Positions 52,555-63,790 of a DNA stretch of 64,000 nt are shown piece after piece (position 1 is the first letter of the stretch; each line of letters starts with the position of its first letter). A program made the translations under genes and the position numbers. The notes beneath the pieces are model-generated. The model had not been told where the DNA came from and did no database searches. It saw only the letters and a list, made by a program, of their open reading frames with translations. The stretch spans positions 531,788,582-531,852,581 of the forward strand of contig NC_066585.1 of the NCBI RefSeq assembly GCF_024323335.1, in the 5' to 3' direction. The stretch comes from Lathyrus oleraceus. Lineage: Eukaryota > Streptophyta > Magnoliopsida > Fabales > Fabaceae.

Positions 52555-55500
52555 TGTAACACCTCAAAATTTGCCCTCCTCTCTTGGGACTAGCATAACA
52601 TATTACAAATCATTTTTAGGTCATTAGGCATTGCATATTGCATATCATGTGGTTACATTGTGCAAATCATCCTCACAAGTCTTGATCAGAAGATGGGAGG
52701 TCATGTGCAAGCTAGGGTTTTATTGGACTGGTCATTAATCATCTGAGGATGTGGAGGTCCAAATTAGGGTTTTGTGGTTCTCAAGGAGATTGGTCTTCAT
52801 CTTGTTTGAAATGATACATCATCATCATCATGGTTTGTCATCATCAAGTGTTGGATCAGATGCCTTGGGATTAGGGTTTTGACCACTGGTCAACCCTAAT
52901 CAGTTGCATTGGGCCAATCAGGGCATGGCAAGGAGATGGGGTCTATGATGGATATGGGGATCATTATTTGGTTTTATGGAGATTATTAAGGCTAGGGTTT
53001 CACCCTTGAGCCATTTCATCAGAGGATTGGTACTCAGTTTGATCTATGCATTGCCAAATTCATCTATCAGTTGAAAAAGACAACTGTGGTCAACTGTGCA
53101 TGATTTAATGGATTTGGAGGTGGAAATGAGTTGGATATACTTCATTCATGTTGGAACAAGTGTTATTTGACATTTCAAAGCTTAAGAATGAAGAAAATCA
53201 AGTCAGGACAAAAATTGCCAAAAATAGAAAGTGACTTGTAATGGAAGTTTCCAAAAATGGAAAGTTTTTGACCTCAAAATTACATGTCCAAGGAAGCTTC
53301 AAATGAAAATTTGTTCAACATGAAAGTTGTAGATCTTGTTCTCACCTTTCCAAAAAGTCCAATAACTTGAAAATCCCATGTATGGTTGACAAGTTATGGT
53401 CCATTCAATTTCAAAAATGACCCATAATCAAAGTGGCATAACTTCCACATGGAGTGTCCAAATGGGATGATCTTTTTATGTGCAAACTCCATTTGACATG
53501 TACTTTCATGGTGCATAATTGGAATTCATCAAAAGTGGTCAATGCAAAAGGTCATTTTTCAAGTGCATAATTAAAAGTCCAAGGGCAAAATGGTCCAAGT
53601 TGAGAAATAATGGGAATTTTGGCATGGGAGTTTTTGCAACACCTCACAAATGCAAATTAGAAATTGTTTCAACTGTCACAAGTGCTCAAAGTTCAATATT
53701 TGGATAGGCCATTTTGGAACTTCACTTGAAAGTACACAATTTGGCATTGCATAGTGAAAATGAAAATTACAAGGCCAATTGATGTGGGACCAATGCCAAC
53801 ACATCACAACTGATAATTGGAGAGTGTGTGAGCTGTCATACAGCTGTCACAAGGCTTAGGGGGAAATGTCCATTTTGCCCTTGCATTGAAAATTCACATT
53901 AAGCTAATCCATTGCATTTTGGTTAATTAGTGCTTAAAGAATGGATTAAGTGGAAGTATAAGAGCTTAATCATAACTGAATTTGGATCACAATCACAAAT
54001 CACAAGAATTTCTAACTGTTTTTCCCTCCAAATTGCAAAATTCATCAAGAAGCTTCATCAACAAAATTCATTGGAACTTCCTCATTTCTTCACCAATTCA
54101 CGAAATTCCTTTTGCTTCATCTTCCATGGATCATTGGCTTGGACTGTTTTGAAGAATTGGAGCAAGAAAGTGGCCAAATCGTGACTGTTCATCTTTAGCT
54201 CATCCATGGTGAATTGAAATTTCTTGCACTTGGATCAACGTTGGACCAAGCTAAGCATTGCATTCACTTTCCTATAGCTTCTCCTTCATCTGTTTTAAGG
54301 AATCACGCGCCAAAGCTCCAAGAACATCAACTGCTTCATCCAAGGTACCAAAACTCGACCTCAATGTTTGCTTCAATTGTTACATGCGTTCTGTAGTGCC
54401 TTCCATGTAGATGATCATGATGTAGGTAGTTTTTGATTTAGTGAACTATAGGTCGAGATATGTTGATTTTAAGATTTGAATGCAAAACCTAAATCGCTCG
54501 ATCCGTGAGCTACAGTTAGAATTAGGATGAATTAGTTGCATATTAGAAATCCTCATGCTTAGACCTTTCCAACCATATAGAGTTTGTGAATTTTGGTTGA
54601 GGAATGATCGAAACCGAATTGGAAGGCGATGAACCTGTGTGAGCGCGCGAAGAAGATGCTGAACTGTTGCGTTTGATCCATGTAATTGCCTTGGCTGTTT
54701 GAATCTTTGTTTGCCGCGCTCAGGAGCCAATAGGAACATTTCGTTGCCATTAAGCCATACGACGTCGTTTTTGCCTGGCACGTTAATATTACAACAATGC
54801 CATTCCTTCAATTTATTTTGTTATTTCATTTTCTTTTTCTTATTTCAATTTCAATTTTGTTACCACAACTTAGAAAATTGATATCTCACTCATAATTCAT
54901 CCAAATTTTGTGAGATTTTTTGTGCCATGCTCATGAGAATGTGTAGAATTTAATGATATTTTTTGTGGATTTTTTGCACATGTAGAAAAATAAAATGCTT
55001 AGGGATTGTTTGATGTGTTACATTTTGGTACACTTTGCCATATCTATCATGAAATGCTCATACTTGTAAAGAAATGGATGAAAATTTTTATGCTTAATCT
55101 GGACATGTTGATGGTGATTTCCATGTAGAGTTTGTGAATTTTGGATACTTGGTTGATTAGATATGAATTTTTGGAGTAAGGTGTGACAATTTGTGTCACA
55201 CCTAGCTAGGTCAACTTTCTGATTTTATTTGCATGGCCTAGAAATGTTTGATTGCTCCAATTTTTTGCATGAATGATCATTGATATGTCAAGGTAACATG
55301 TGAATTTTGCTGAATTTTTGATGTCATTTTCTAATTGATTGATGATTTTCTTCTCTGTATGCTCATTTGGTAACATTGTGTGATACATGTTGGCATTTTG
55401 ATTGTGAAATTCTCATAGTGTACTGGATGAAGATGAAATTTGATATGTTGATTGTAGACACATTGTGGGACATCATGCTTTTGGTCCCATTCATTTCTTG

Positions 55501-57537
55501 ATTGTTGTCACTGTTTTATGAATTATTGAAATGGATGCTTGTTTGGATATCTTGAATTGGCTTGTATAATTGTGTCTGGACTTCTTGATTTTCATTGACC
55601 TACTTTCTTTTGTCCAATTGAGCTGAAAATTGACATGCTACTTGTTGATTGTGTCCTGTTTAGGTGTGAATTATTTGAGGATTTTTGGAATTGTTTTGGT
55701 ATGCCTTTGATTGAAGTCATTCTGTTTGGACTTTTGGTGTTGTATTTGACCTAGTTTGTGGTATATTGTGCATGAATTGATATTGGTGAATGATATGAGC
55801 ATGGGACCAATTGCATCTGCTTCTAATGTGCTTTAATTTGATGATAATTGAAATTCACTTGCTGTTTAGATTTTTTTATTCTTTTTGGACCCTAGGCTTG
55901 GCCTAGTGGTCTAGTTTCTCACATTTGGTTTGGATTTTCAGGTTGAAATTCAAAAGGCTTAAGGAGAAAAAAACTCAAGTTGTAAATTGAGATTGTTGGA
56001 TGTTGTGAACTAACATTGGCTTTGTGTTGTAGGTTTGAAGCTTGAGTTTGAGCTCATAGCTTGCACTTATGTGCATTAACTTGTGTTGTCTGTATAGATT
56101 GACTTTTGTTGTTTACTGTTGGTTTGTCTGAGTACTGATGATACTTGATTGATTTCAGGTACATTTAGTCGCTTACAGTTCTTTAAGAACTTGCTTGCTG
56201 CTGCTTGGTTTTTTAACCAGTGGAGGTAGAATCTCTATACTTCATGTAGTCTGGAAGACCTGGCCTGTTACCTGGCCAGGCAACTGTCTGAAGTCCTCCT
56301 TAAGAGGCGATGTTTGTGATTGTTTACTTTTGTGCCAAGCAGGTGAAGACCTCTATGAGGCAATTGGCGGAATCCAAGGGATATGCAATCTATCCCCCGC
56401 TATTCTGTGAGTCGTCCCTCTGCTCACATGGCTGTGTGTTGATGCATTGGGACACAAACCCAAGATCTTGTGCTGTTGCACAATCGAGTCAGAGTCTTGA
56501 GCGTAGAAGGGTCCCTCCATTCTGGACCCACGCTCCTTTGTCTGGAGCTCTCCCTGGACAGGGATAAGAGCTGTGAAGTCTAATCTTCACTCACCTTTCA
56601 TCTGCTTCACCTTAGCCTCGCAATGGCAAGGTTAAGAGCGAACACTACACATGTACAGATGACTTGCTTCGGCAGTCAAACCCATTGTTTGAGCCTCACT
56701 TGACTGGTTATAGTGTGTGCTTTGTGAATATTTGTTTGCTCTGTTTGCTTGTATGCTTGTATGCTTGCTTTCTTCCTGGATAGGATTAGCTTGCAGTTGT
56801 GCAAGTAGGTAGAAACCTCAACGTAGGGCAATGATGCATGACAACACTAGGCTCGAGTACAACTCCCTCGTAGTGTGTCTTCCCTTGGTTTCTGGCTAGA
56901 TTTTCTTTCCCTTTAGGGGGAACTACATCGCCCTGATCCTCGTTCCAGACGAGGTATGTAGGCAGGAGACCGTGCGAGGTCTCTCCGGGCACTTTTTTCT
57001 TTTTGTGTGTGTTTACTTGTTATCTGCTTGTGTGTCAGGATATGGACGTAAGCCCAGCGATTGGCTGTACGTATCCTGATTGTGTTTGTTTGGTTCGGAA
57101 GCTGACGTAATTCCATCGAGTGGTTGTCGGGTTCCAGGTTTGCCTGTGGGTGTATGTGTGTTGTTTGGCGTGCGTGAGCCGAACTACGGCAACTCTGATT
57201 CTCGTTCCAGACGAGATACGTAGGCATAGGATGCGATGTCCTATCGAGCTCCCTTCTCTTAACCCCACCTGCGTTCCTTGTGTGTGTGTGTGATGTTTTA
57301 GCAACCTTTTCTTTTCTTAGAGCGTGGATCCCGTCGAGTACGACGAACGTGAGGGGTGCTAATACCTTCCCCTTGCGTAACCGACTCCCTTACCCTTTCT
57401 CTTTGGTCGCGAGACCATTTCCTTTCCAGGTTTCTCTGAGCGTTTCCTTTCCCTATCTTGGGATAAATAACGCGCAGTGGCGGCTCTGTGTTGTGTTTTT
57501 GTTTCAGCCCGCCGGTTGTTTTTTCGCGGATGCGACA
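52555..57537 (+). repeat. 3' LTR of Ogre-2
   Basis: 4983 bp, nearly identical to 39129-44104. Differences seen by eye include an extra CAT near 52818, A/C near 54634, and single-base changes near 56862, 56870, 57191 and 57345. TATA equivalent at 53957-53962. Confidence 0.96.
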
Positions 57538-57542
57538 GATAT
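57538..57542. other. Target-site duplication of Ogre-2, right
   Basis: GATAT. Confidence 0.95.
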
Positions 57543-57784
57543 AAAGAAACTTTAGAACTCAAAACAAAGCAAATCATTATGCAGATGAAAAGACTGATTT
57601 TATTTTTATTTTTTAAGGTTTTATGTGATCACCAATTTCATGCAAAAAGCGAAAAGGGAAAATAATTGGAAAAACAAACATTTAACATGAATTTATTGAA
57701 TGGAAACATCATTGAATTTATGCGTCAACAATGTCATCACTCCTCCTTTGGGCATGGGAGAAGGGTTTTTAAATACAATGAACA
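57543..57784 (-). other. Ogre-1 intron (interrupted by Ogre-2)
   Basis: Stop-rich, T-rich on the minus strand. It lies between the protease exon (ending about 57785) and the RT exon (starting 39108). The remaining intron piece is 39109-39128. Ogre elements are known to have an intron here that is spliced from part of the transcripts. I cannot fix the donor site. Confidence 0.6.
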
Positions 57785-58177
57785 TTACTTTGACTTATGG
57801 ATAACTGTCGGAATATCCACAGCGACCCAATTATTGCAGACCCCTCCAGGGATGATGAAATTGCCAGAATCCTCTTCGTTCTCTTCCACAATGGCAGTAG
57901 CCTCTTCATCTTGACCGGTGTGGATGAAACCTCCACTCTTAAACAAACCTTGCTTATTGAAAACCCCAGAAGAATAGTCTATGCCAGCCCGGGACTTATT
58001 GTCTTCTAGCTTGATCATTTGCCCCAATCCAGCAGTTGCACCATGCTCAATGGCCAATTTTGTGTCTTTGTAAGAAGCGAATGAATGAGTTCTCTTCTCA
58101 ACAGGTTCAACAATAGATAAAGCTTGGAACGGAGTTCCAACTTCATCCTCAACGTCTATATATGAGAAGGAAGACAA
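57785..58177 (-). pseudogene. Ogre-1 segment downstream of protease
   Basis: SSFSYIDVEDEVGTPFQALSIVEP...SYKDTKLAIEHGATAGLGQMIKLEDNKSRAGIDY continues the polyprotein after the protease in the -1 frame; the break is near 58165-58175. It ends at a stop at 57785, shortly before the intron. The region is conserved in Ogre polyproteins but I know no function for it. Confidence 0.7.
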
Positions 58178-58755
58178 ATGGCTAACCAGGAGAGCCTTTT
58201 CTCCCCTACCACCACCAACTTTTTATTCTTTACAAATTTTAATTTCTGGTGTAGGGTGGATGTCACGGCGCCAGCCTCGTTAATCCATGGTCTACCTAGG
58301 AGACATCTATACGATGAGTGTATGTCCATAACCTGGAAGGTAATCTGGAAATTACTTGGTCCAATTTTGACTGGGAGGTCAACCTCTCCAATCAAAATTT
58401 TGCGAGACCCATCGAAAGCCTTCACAACTACTCCACTCTGCCACATGGGAGGCCCTTGATATGACAACTTCGAGAGAGTGATTTTCGGCAATACATTCAA
58501 CGATGAACCAGTGTCCACCAACATATTGGACAGGGCGTCGTCTTTGCAGCTCATATATATGTGTAATGCCAAGTTGCGGTCTCTTCCCTCCTCGGGGAGG
58601 TCAGCGTCACAAAAACTCAGGTTGTTACAAGCGGTGATGTTTGCAACAGTGCTATCAAATTGTTCTATCGTGACGTCGTGATCCACATACGCCACATCCA
58701 ACACCTTTTGCAAAGCTTCTCGGTGTGGTTCTGAATTCAAAAGTAGTGATAACAC
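58156..58755 (-). CDS. Ogre-1 aspartic protease
   Basis: About 199 codons. The active-site motif VDTGSSLNVLP is at residues 80-90, followed by VVVKAFDGSRKILIGEVDLPV (flap region) and YRCLLGRPWINEAGAVTSTLHQKLKF (the conserved C-terminal LLGRPW). It is in the same frame as Gag and separated only by an in-frame TAA (58774-58776), which fits a CAA-to-TAA change. The left edge is therefore not a true start. It processes the Gag-Pol polyprotein. Confidence 0.87.
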   Translation of the reverse strand: MLSLLLNSEPHREALQKVLDVAYVDHDVTIEQFDSTVANITACNNLSFCDADLPEEGRDRNLALHIYMSCKDDALSNMLVDTGSSLNVLPKITLSKLSYQGPPMWQSGVVVKAFDGSRKILIGEVDLPVKIGPSNFQITFQVMDIHSSYRCLLGRPWINEAGAVTSTLHQKLKFVKNKKLVVVGEKRLSWLAICLPSHI

Positions 58756-58773
58756 ATATATTTTGGATGGCGT

Positions 58774-61206
58774 TTATAGAAGCTGGTCTACAACGTTGTA
58801 CTCGCTCCTTTTGATGAGCCTCAGCATCTCATCACAATCTTCTTTCGTATTGCCACTTGGGCCAACAGAAGCAGGATTTTTCAATATAGAGGAGGGCTTA
58901 GCAACAAGTGCCGGATTCGGGGTGCTCAGTGCATTCCCAATCGGGCGTTCAGCAAAATCAGTATCAACACTTCCTCGAGCATCAGCTTGAGGTCTCGACG
59001 GAGCTGAAAATACACGACCACTACGGGTCAAACCGCTGACGTCAGCAATATTAACAACAGACGAAGAGGGAAGGGACACCTCTTTCCCATTTTCCACTGC
59101 TACAGCATTGTAGTGATAGGGAACCGCCTTCTCAGAAGAGTACGGTACAGGTCCGACCGACTTGATGACGAGAGTAGGAGAAGCCTTCTTCTTGCTGCCA
59201 TCATACTTGATAACAACAGGCTCAGGTATCCGGAATACCGGAGAAATTACATTGACTTCGAGGGCATCTTCGTCAACATTTCTGTTTTGAAGGATCTCAA
59301 TGACTCTTTCGTCCAACATCTCTTGAACATCCTTGCGCACCTGGCGACAACCCCTCTGATTGACAGAACATACTCGGCATCCATCGTGGTCATGCTCATA
59401 ATGACTATAATCACATAGCAAGCGATGCATCTCAACCAGCGATTGTCGGATATGACTGACATATTTAACTTTGTACTTGCCAGGGCAACCCTGGACCATA
59501 TTAACAGATTTCCCATGCTCGGGCAATGGGTTCTTTTTCACGTTTGGACCTACGTCCTCGAAAAACAAAATCCCACTTCTCACAAGGTCTTGCACCTTGG
59601 TCTTCAGGGGATAGCAATTTTCCACGTCATGTCCGGGAGCACCGGAATGATACACATAGTGAAGCTCAGGCTTGTACCACCACTGGGGGTTAGCAGGTAC
59701 AGCGGGAGGGTCTCGTGGAGTGATTAATTTTCTATCAATCAGAGATGGATAGAGTTCAGCGTAAGTCATTGGAATTGGATCGAAGGTGACCCTCTTCCTC
59801 TCATAGCTGGTGCTGGCATTGTTGTTGTTGTTTCGAGGCTGGTAGGCCTGCTGTTGTGGACGCTGTTGTTGTTGATGATATTGCTGAGTTTGTGGTTGTT
59901 GTTGATAATGTTGAGCTTCCCTGAAAATAGGTGCTATGTGAGCCACCTGATGCTGATTGTTGACCGGGCGAGCAATCTTCCTCTTCATAGAGGGTCTTCT
60001 CTTGATATGGGAAGACACAACATGTGCCTCTCCCTCCTTCTTCTTCACAAAGCTTCCATATCTCTTTGCTGAAGAGCCTTCATCTCGAGTTAACCGTCCT
60101 TCACGGACCCCCTCTTCCAGTCTCATTCCCATATTCACCATCTCGGTGAAGTCTGAGGGAGCACTGGCTATCATTCTCTCGTAGTAAAACGAGCTCAAGG
60201 TCTTCAAGAAGATCTTGGTCATCTCTTTTTCCTCAAGGAGAGGCACTATCTGAGTTGCCAATTCGCGCCACCTCTGGGCGTACTCTTTGAAGGTTTCCTT
60301 ATCCTTCTGCGACATTGCTCTCGATTGGTCCCTATCCGGAGCCATATCCACATTGTATTTATATTGCTTGACGAAAGCCTCGCCAAGATCGTTGAAAGAT
60401 CGGATGTTCGAACTCTCCAAACCCATGTACCACTGGAGAGAGGCACCAGACAGACTGTCCTGGAAATAATGGATGAGAAGTTGATCGTTATCAGTTTGCG
60501 TTGACATCTTACGAGCATACATCACAAGATGGCTGAGTGGGCATGTGTTTCCCTTATACTTCTCAAAGTCAGGCGCTTTGAATTTAATAGGGATCTTCAC
60601 GTTGGGCACAAGGCACAACTCAACAACACTCTTACCAAAGAGGTCTTTTCCCCTCAAAGTTTTCAGTTCCTTGCGAAGCTCAAGGAATTGATCCTTCATA
60701 TCATCCATCTTCTCATAAACGTTTGGGCCCTCAGATGGCTCAGAATAGTAGATGGTATCTTCGACCCTTGGTAGCGTGTGCACAACGGGAGGTGGCACTG
60801 AAAGGACCAGGCTAGATGCCGGCAAAGAAGCAAGAGTATGAAGAAAACCCTCTGGCACAAAGTTGGCGGGCATTCCCCAAGGGAACCCGGCTGGCATAGA
60901 TGGCGCAAAGTGAGCTGTTGCAGCAGGCACAATAGAAGTTACGATCTCAGAAATGACCGTCCTCTGGGGAGGAGTTGATGGCGTTGGAGAAGACTGGCTC
61001 TGGGCAGCCAAGAATGACTCTATTAAGGCAGTCAACCTGGCTACTTCCTCTTTCAACTCGTGGTTTTCTTGTTCTAGATGATCCATCAGTCTCAAAGAGT
61101 TGGCTCTGGTGTAGTACCGGTGAGTCAGCTTGTCTTTGAAATAAATGAAGGACACAGAGTTAGACCATAGGACAAGAAGCCTGGAACAAAATCTGCTTAT
61201 GCACAT
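58774..61206 (-). CDS. gag: Ogre-1 Gag
   Basis: 810 codons open. The N-terminal ATG at 61206 precedes YYTRANSLRLMDHLEQENHELKEEVARL; the MDHLEQ methionine is an alternative start matching Ogre-2. Coiled coil at about residues 43-68. Retrotrans_gag domain at about 205-375 (IPIKFKAPDFEKYKGNTCPLSHLVMY, HYFQDSLSGASLQWYMGL, LGEAFVKQYKYNVDMAPDRDQSR, FKEYAQRWRELAT). Gln/Asn-rich region at about 430-480. A knuckle HYVYHSGAPGHDVENCYPLK has lost its first cysteine (Ogre-2 keeps CEFH). A second Cys/His-rich stretch (HDGCRVCSVNQRGC) follows. The frame is intact to its stop, which itself looks like a point mutation. Confidence 0.9.
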   Translation of the reverse strand: MCISRFCSRLLVLWSNSVSFIYFKDKLTHRYYTRANSLRLMDHLEQENHELKEEVARLTALIESFLAAQSQSSPTPSTPPQRTVISEIVTSIVPAATAHFAPSMPAGFPWGMPANFVPEGFLHTLASLPASSLVLSVPPPVVHTLPRVEDTIYYSEPSEGPNVYEKMDDMKDQFLELRKELKTLRGKDLFGKSVVELCLVPNVKIPIKFKAPDFEKYKGNTCPLSHLVMYARKMSTQTDNDQLLIHYFQDSLSGASLQWYMGLESSNIRSFNDLGEAFVKQYKYNVDMAPDRDQSRAMSQKDKETFKEYAQRWRELATQIVPLLEEKEMTKIFLKTLSSFYYERMIASAPSDFTEMVNMGMRLEEGVREGRLTRDEGSSAKRYGSFVKKKEGEAHVVSSHIKRRPSMKRKIARPVNNQHQVAHIAPIFREAQHYQQQPQTQQYHQQQQRPQQQAYQPRNNNNNASTSYERKRVTFDPIPMTYAELYPSLIDRKLITPRDPPAVPANPQWWYKPELHYVYHSGAPGHDVENCYPLKTKVQDLVRSGILFFEDVGPNVKKNPLPEHGKSVNMVQGCPGKYKVKYVSHIRQSLVEMHRLLCDYSHYEHDHDGCRVCSVNQRGCRQVRKDVQEMLDERVIEILQNRNVDEDALEVNVISPVFRIPEPVVIKYDGSKKKASPTLVIKSVGPVPYSSEKAVPYHYNAVAVENGKEVSLPSSSVVNIADVSGLTRSGRVFSAPSRPQADARGSVDTDFAERPIGNALSTPNPALVAKPSSILKNPASVGPSGNTKEDCDEMLRLIKRSEYNVVDQLL

Positions 61207-61520
61207 GATGCATGCAATGTTTGTGCATATGATTTGTTTTTTTTTATATCAGAGGAACTTTTAGAATTCTATTTGCAAATTTTGGGAAATATTACATTTG
61301 TATCACATATGGAAATATCTCATCAATAATATCTGGAAAATATTTTTTACACCAAAGAAGTACAACATTGGTAACCAAATACAAGAGAAAAGGAAACTAA
61401 TCATCCTATGGATCCCTAGAAACAATCAATTAAAGCTCGGGACACAGGAAGGTAAGATGCACGAAGCCTCTTCACCTCCTCCTCATAGGCTGCCTCCATA
61501 CCTGCCTTTTCCTTGGCGAG
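61207..61520 (-). other. Spacer between Ogre-1 ORF1 and gag
   Basis: About 300 bp of AT-rich, stop-filled sequence; nothing recognised. In Ogre, ORF1 and gag-pol are separate frames. Confidence 0.6.
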
Positions 61521-62867
61521 TCAGTCGTACTTCCTCTTCCAGAACCTAGAAGACTGAGGAAGTAGAGAAGTCCATGCATCATCAGGATCATCAATAACCT
61601 GATGCTCGAGAAACTCAATCAAAGCATCCTTCTCCTTGATCTGCTGAAGCAACTCTTCTCGTTCACGGATCCAAGCACGTGAACAGTCTTCATCTCTCAA
61701 CTCCTCTACTCCTTGATCAGGGAGGTTTGAAGGCCCAACCATAACCATAGGTGTAGGTCTCGGATACTCGTAAGGCATGAGATACTCAGAAGCTCTCTTC
61801 CTAACCCAAGCAGTATAAGGCTCCATAGCGACACAATTCTTTGGACCCAACTCCTTCCTTCCTTTCCTATGAATCTTGCGCCAAGCGCGAACCATCCTAG
61901 CTTTCAAGCCTTGGGGATCTTTACACTCCTGAAAGAACACACCCTCTAACAGAATGTTATTGGGTTTATCCTTTAGGGGGAACCCAAGATGACGACGCGC
62001 CAAAATAGGGTTGTAGTTAATCCCACCACATGTACCAAGAAGAGGCACATTGGAGAATTCACCACAAGAGTCGATAATCTGCACACCATCATACACACGG
62101 TTGTACCAAAAGATATCATCATTAGTGAGAGACATAAGTCTCGTGGACCACCGTAGACATCCTTTGTTCTCCTTGAAGACGACCGTCTGCGGTAAGTGAG
62201 AAATAAACCACTTATACAACAGAGGCAAACATCACACAATGGCACCACCACCCTTTGCATTCCTCATATGCAAAGAAAAATAAGTGTCACCCAACAGAGT
62301 CGGGACGGGATTAAGAGTAGAGAAAATCCTAATTGCGTTCACATCCACAAACTTGTCGATGTTGGGGAACAACACTAACCCATAGATGAGAAGTACAAAT
62401 ATGGCCTCAAAGGCATCCTCACTCATGGCCTTCCCATACACAGTAGCTTGAGCAATGAGGAACTCAGAAGGGAGACCTTGAATTCCACCTTTGGTAGTCA
62501 TATGAGCACCAACCAGAGACTCATCTATATGCAACATATCAGCTATCTCTCGAGAAGTAGGAATACTCTCCAAGCCACTGAACGACAATTGGTCTAGAAT
62601 AGGTATACCCACAAGGTAAGCATACTCCTCAAGCGTAGGCAAAAGCTGAAAGTCCAGAAAAGTGAAGCAGTGGTGCAAAGGATCATAAAACTGCACCAAT
62701 ACACTCATCAATCCTTCATCCACCTGAGTAGTCAGAAGAGGAAGAAACTTCCCAAAACGAGCTTTGTAACCCAAAGGATCTAATACATAGGATGTCAAAT
62801 TCCTTAGCTCTTTCAAATCCGGTTGTCTGAAGCTGTACTTCTTTGTATTCCTTCTTTGTCTTTCCAT
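61521..62867 (-). CDS. Ogre-1 ORF1, plant mobile domain protein
   Basis: ATG at 62867 (MERQRRNTKKYSFRQPDLKELRNL). The plant-mobile-domain core covers about residues 20-290: LLTTQVDEGLMSVLVQFYDPLHHCFTFLDFQLLPTLEEYAYLVGIPI, GLPSEFLIAQA, FEAIFVLLIYGLVLFPNID, then, past an in-frame TGA at 62232-62234, LLYKWFISHLP and ILARRHLGFPLKD. The C-terminal region is basic then Glu-rich helical (REELLQQIKEKDALIEFLEHQV). Ogre elements are known for an extra ORF1 before gag; its role is unknown. MAIN/MAIL1 host relatives act in genome stability and silencing, so an anti-silencing or chromatin role is conceivable (inference). The TGA makes this copy defective. Confidence 0.82.
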
Positions 62868-63766
62868 GCATGAAAATTTGCAAATAGACCTCTTAAGTTC
62901 CTTGAAAATTTTCTTATTGTTTTGGTGATATGGATGCAAATGGGTGCATGAATGCATGAATGTAACAATCACACTCAAGGATCAAGCAAAGCACACCAAA
63001 CAAAGGTCATGGGATGGATCATGGCATCCTTAATATCAATCATCCATTTTGGTGGATTATGGTCTACACCTTATCAACACCCAAATTCCATTGATATTAA
63101 GGATACATGAGCAGATCAACCATGAATCAAGGGTTTGTTGCAAGTCACGAGCATGGAGTCTCGGTTAAGAACCACCCAAAAGGAGTGTACTAGGTTTTAA
63201 ACCTGCCAAACATGTTCTACAAGAGGTTCCCATAGTCATCATCCCATCTTTTGGATATTATCGGAGAAACGACTACTCGTATTCCAAAAATATTCTCAAG
63301 AGAGACTCTTATTAGTGTAGTATCGCGTAACAATCGTATCAAATCTTACACTTGAACGACTTTCACACTACATCCTAAGAATAGGCCAAGATGGGCTTGG
63401 TAAACTAAGGTCCTTGGCTTCTAAGGTCTATATTGGAAAGAGTAATGTCTAACCACAACTACTTGTGTGACATTATTGATCCCAACATAACCTCCACCAA
63501 GTGAATGGACTTGTAAGTCAACTTGCTAAGGAATAACTCCACACAAGTCAACAAGACTATGCCATTCTCCTATGCTAAGTGCACTCGAGTTCGGGTATAG
63601 AACTCATCTCACAAAGATCACCAAGCATACAAGGAATTAATATTCAAGCAATTCAATCATTACATACAATACAGTAATCCCAAATTGCACAAAAATATGT
63701 CACAAAACAATATACAATACAATACAACAAATATGAAAAGTAGGCAAAACCCACTACTTAAACTCG
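62868..63766 (-). other. Ogre-1 untranslated leader
   Basis: About 900 bp between PBS and ORF1 with no other gene. TTAATATCAATC and GATATTAAGGAT near 63030 and 63096 are inverted relative to each other and could pair. Confidence 0.6.
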
Positions 63767-63784
63767 TCCCCAGCAGAGTCGCCA
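63767..63784 (-). other. Primer-binding site of Ogre-1
   Basis: TGGCGACTCTGCTGGGGA on the minus strand, 6 nt from the LTR. Identical to Ogre-2's PBS. Confidence 0.92.
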
Positions 63785-63790
63785 CTTTTC

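Larger units (their letters stand above)
39129..57537 (+). mobile_element. Ogre-2: non-autonomous Ogre-type element, complete ends
   Basis: 18,409 bp with TG...CA LTRs (4976 and 4983 bp), GATAT duplications, tRNA-Arg-type PBS at 44107 and PPT at 52540. Gag is open, but ORF1, protease, most of RT and the integrase core are deleted or broken. The LTRs differ at about a dozen positions by eye, so the insertion is young despite the crippled pol. That implies enzymes supplied by another element. Confidence 0.95.

Noticed and set aside
63767..63784. Possible tRNA gene end (TCCCCAGCAGAGTCGCCA)
   Set aside because: No cloverleaf upstream; its place beside the LTR makes it the minus-strand PBS.
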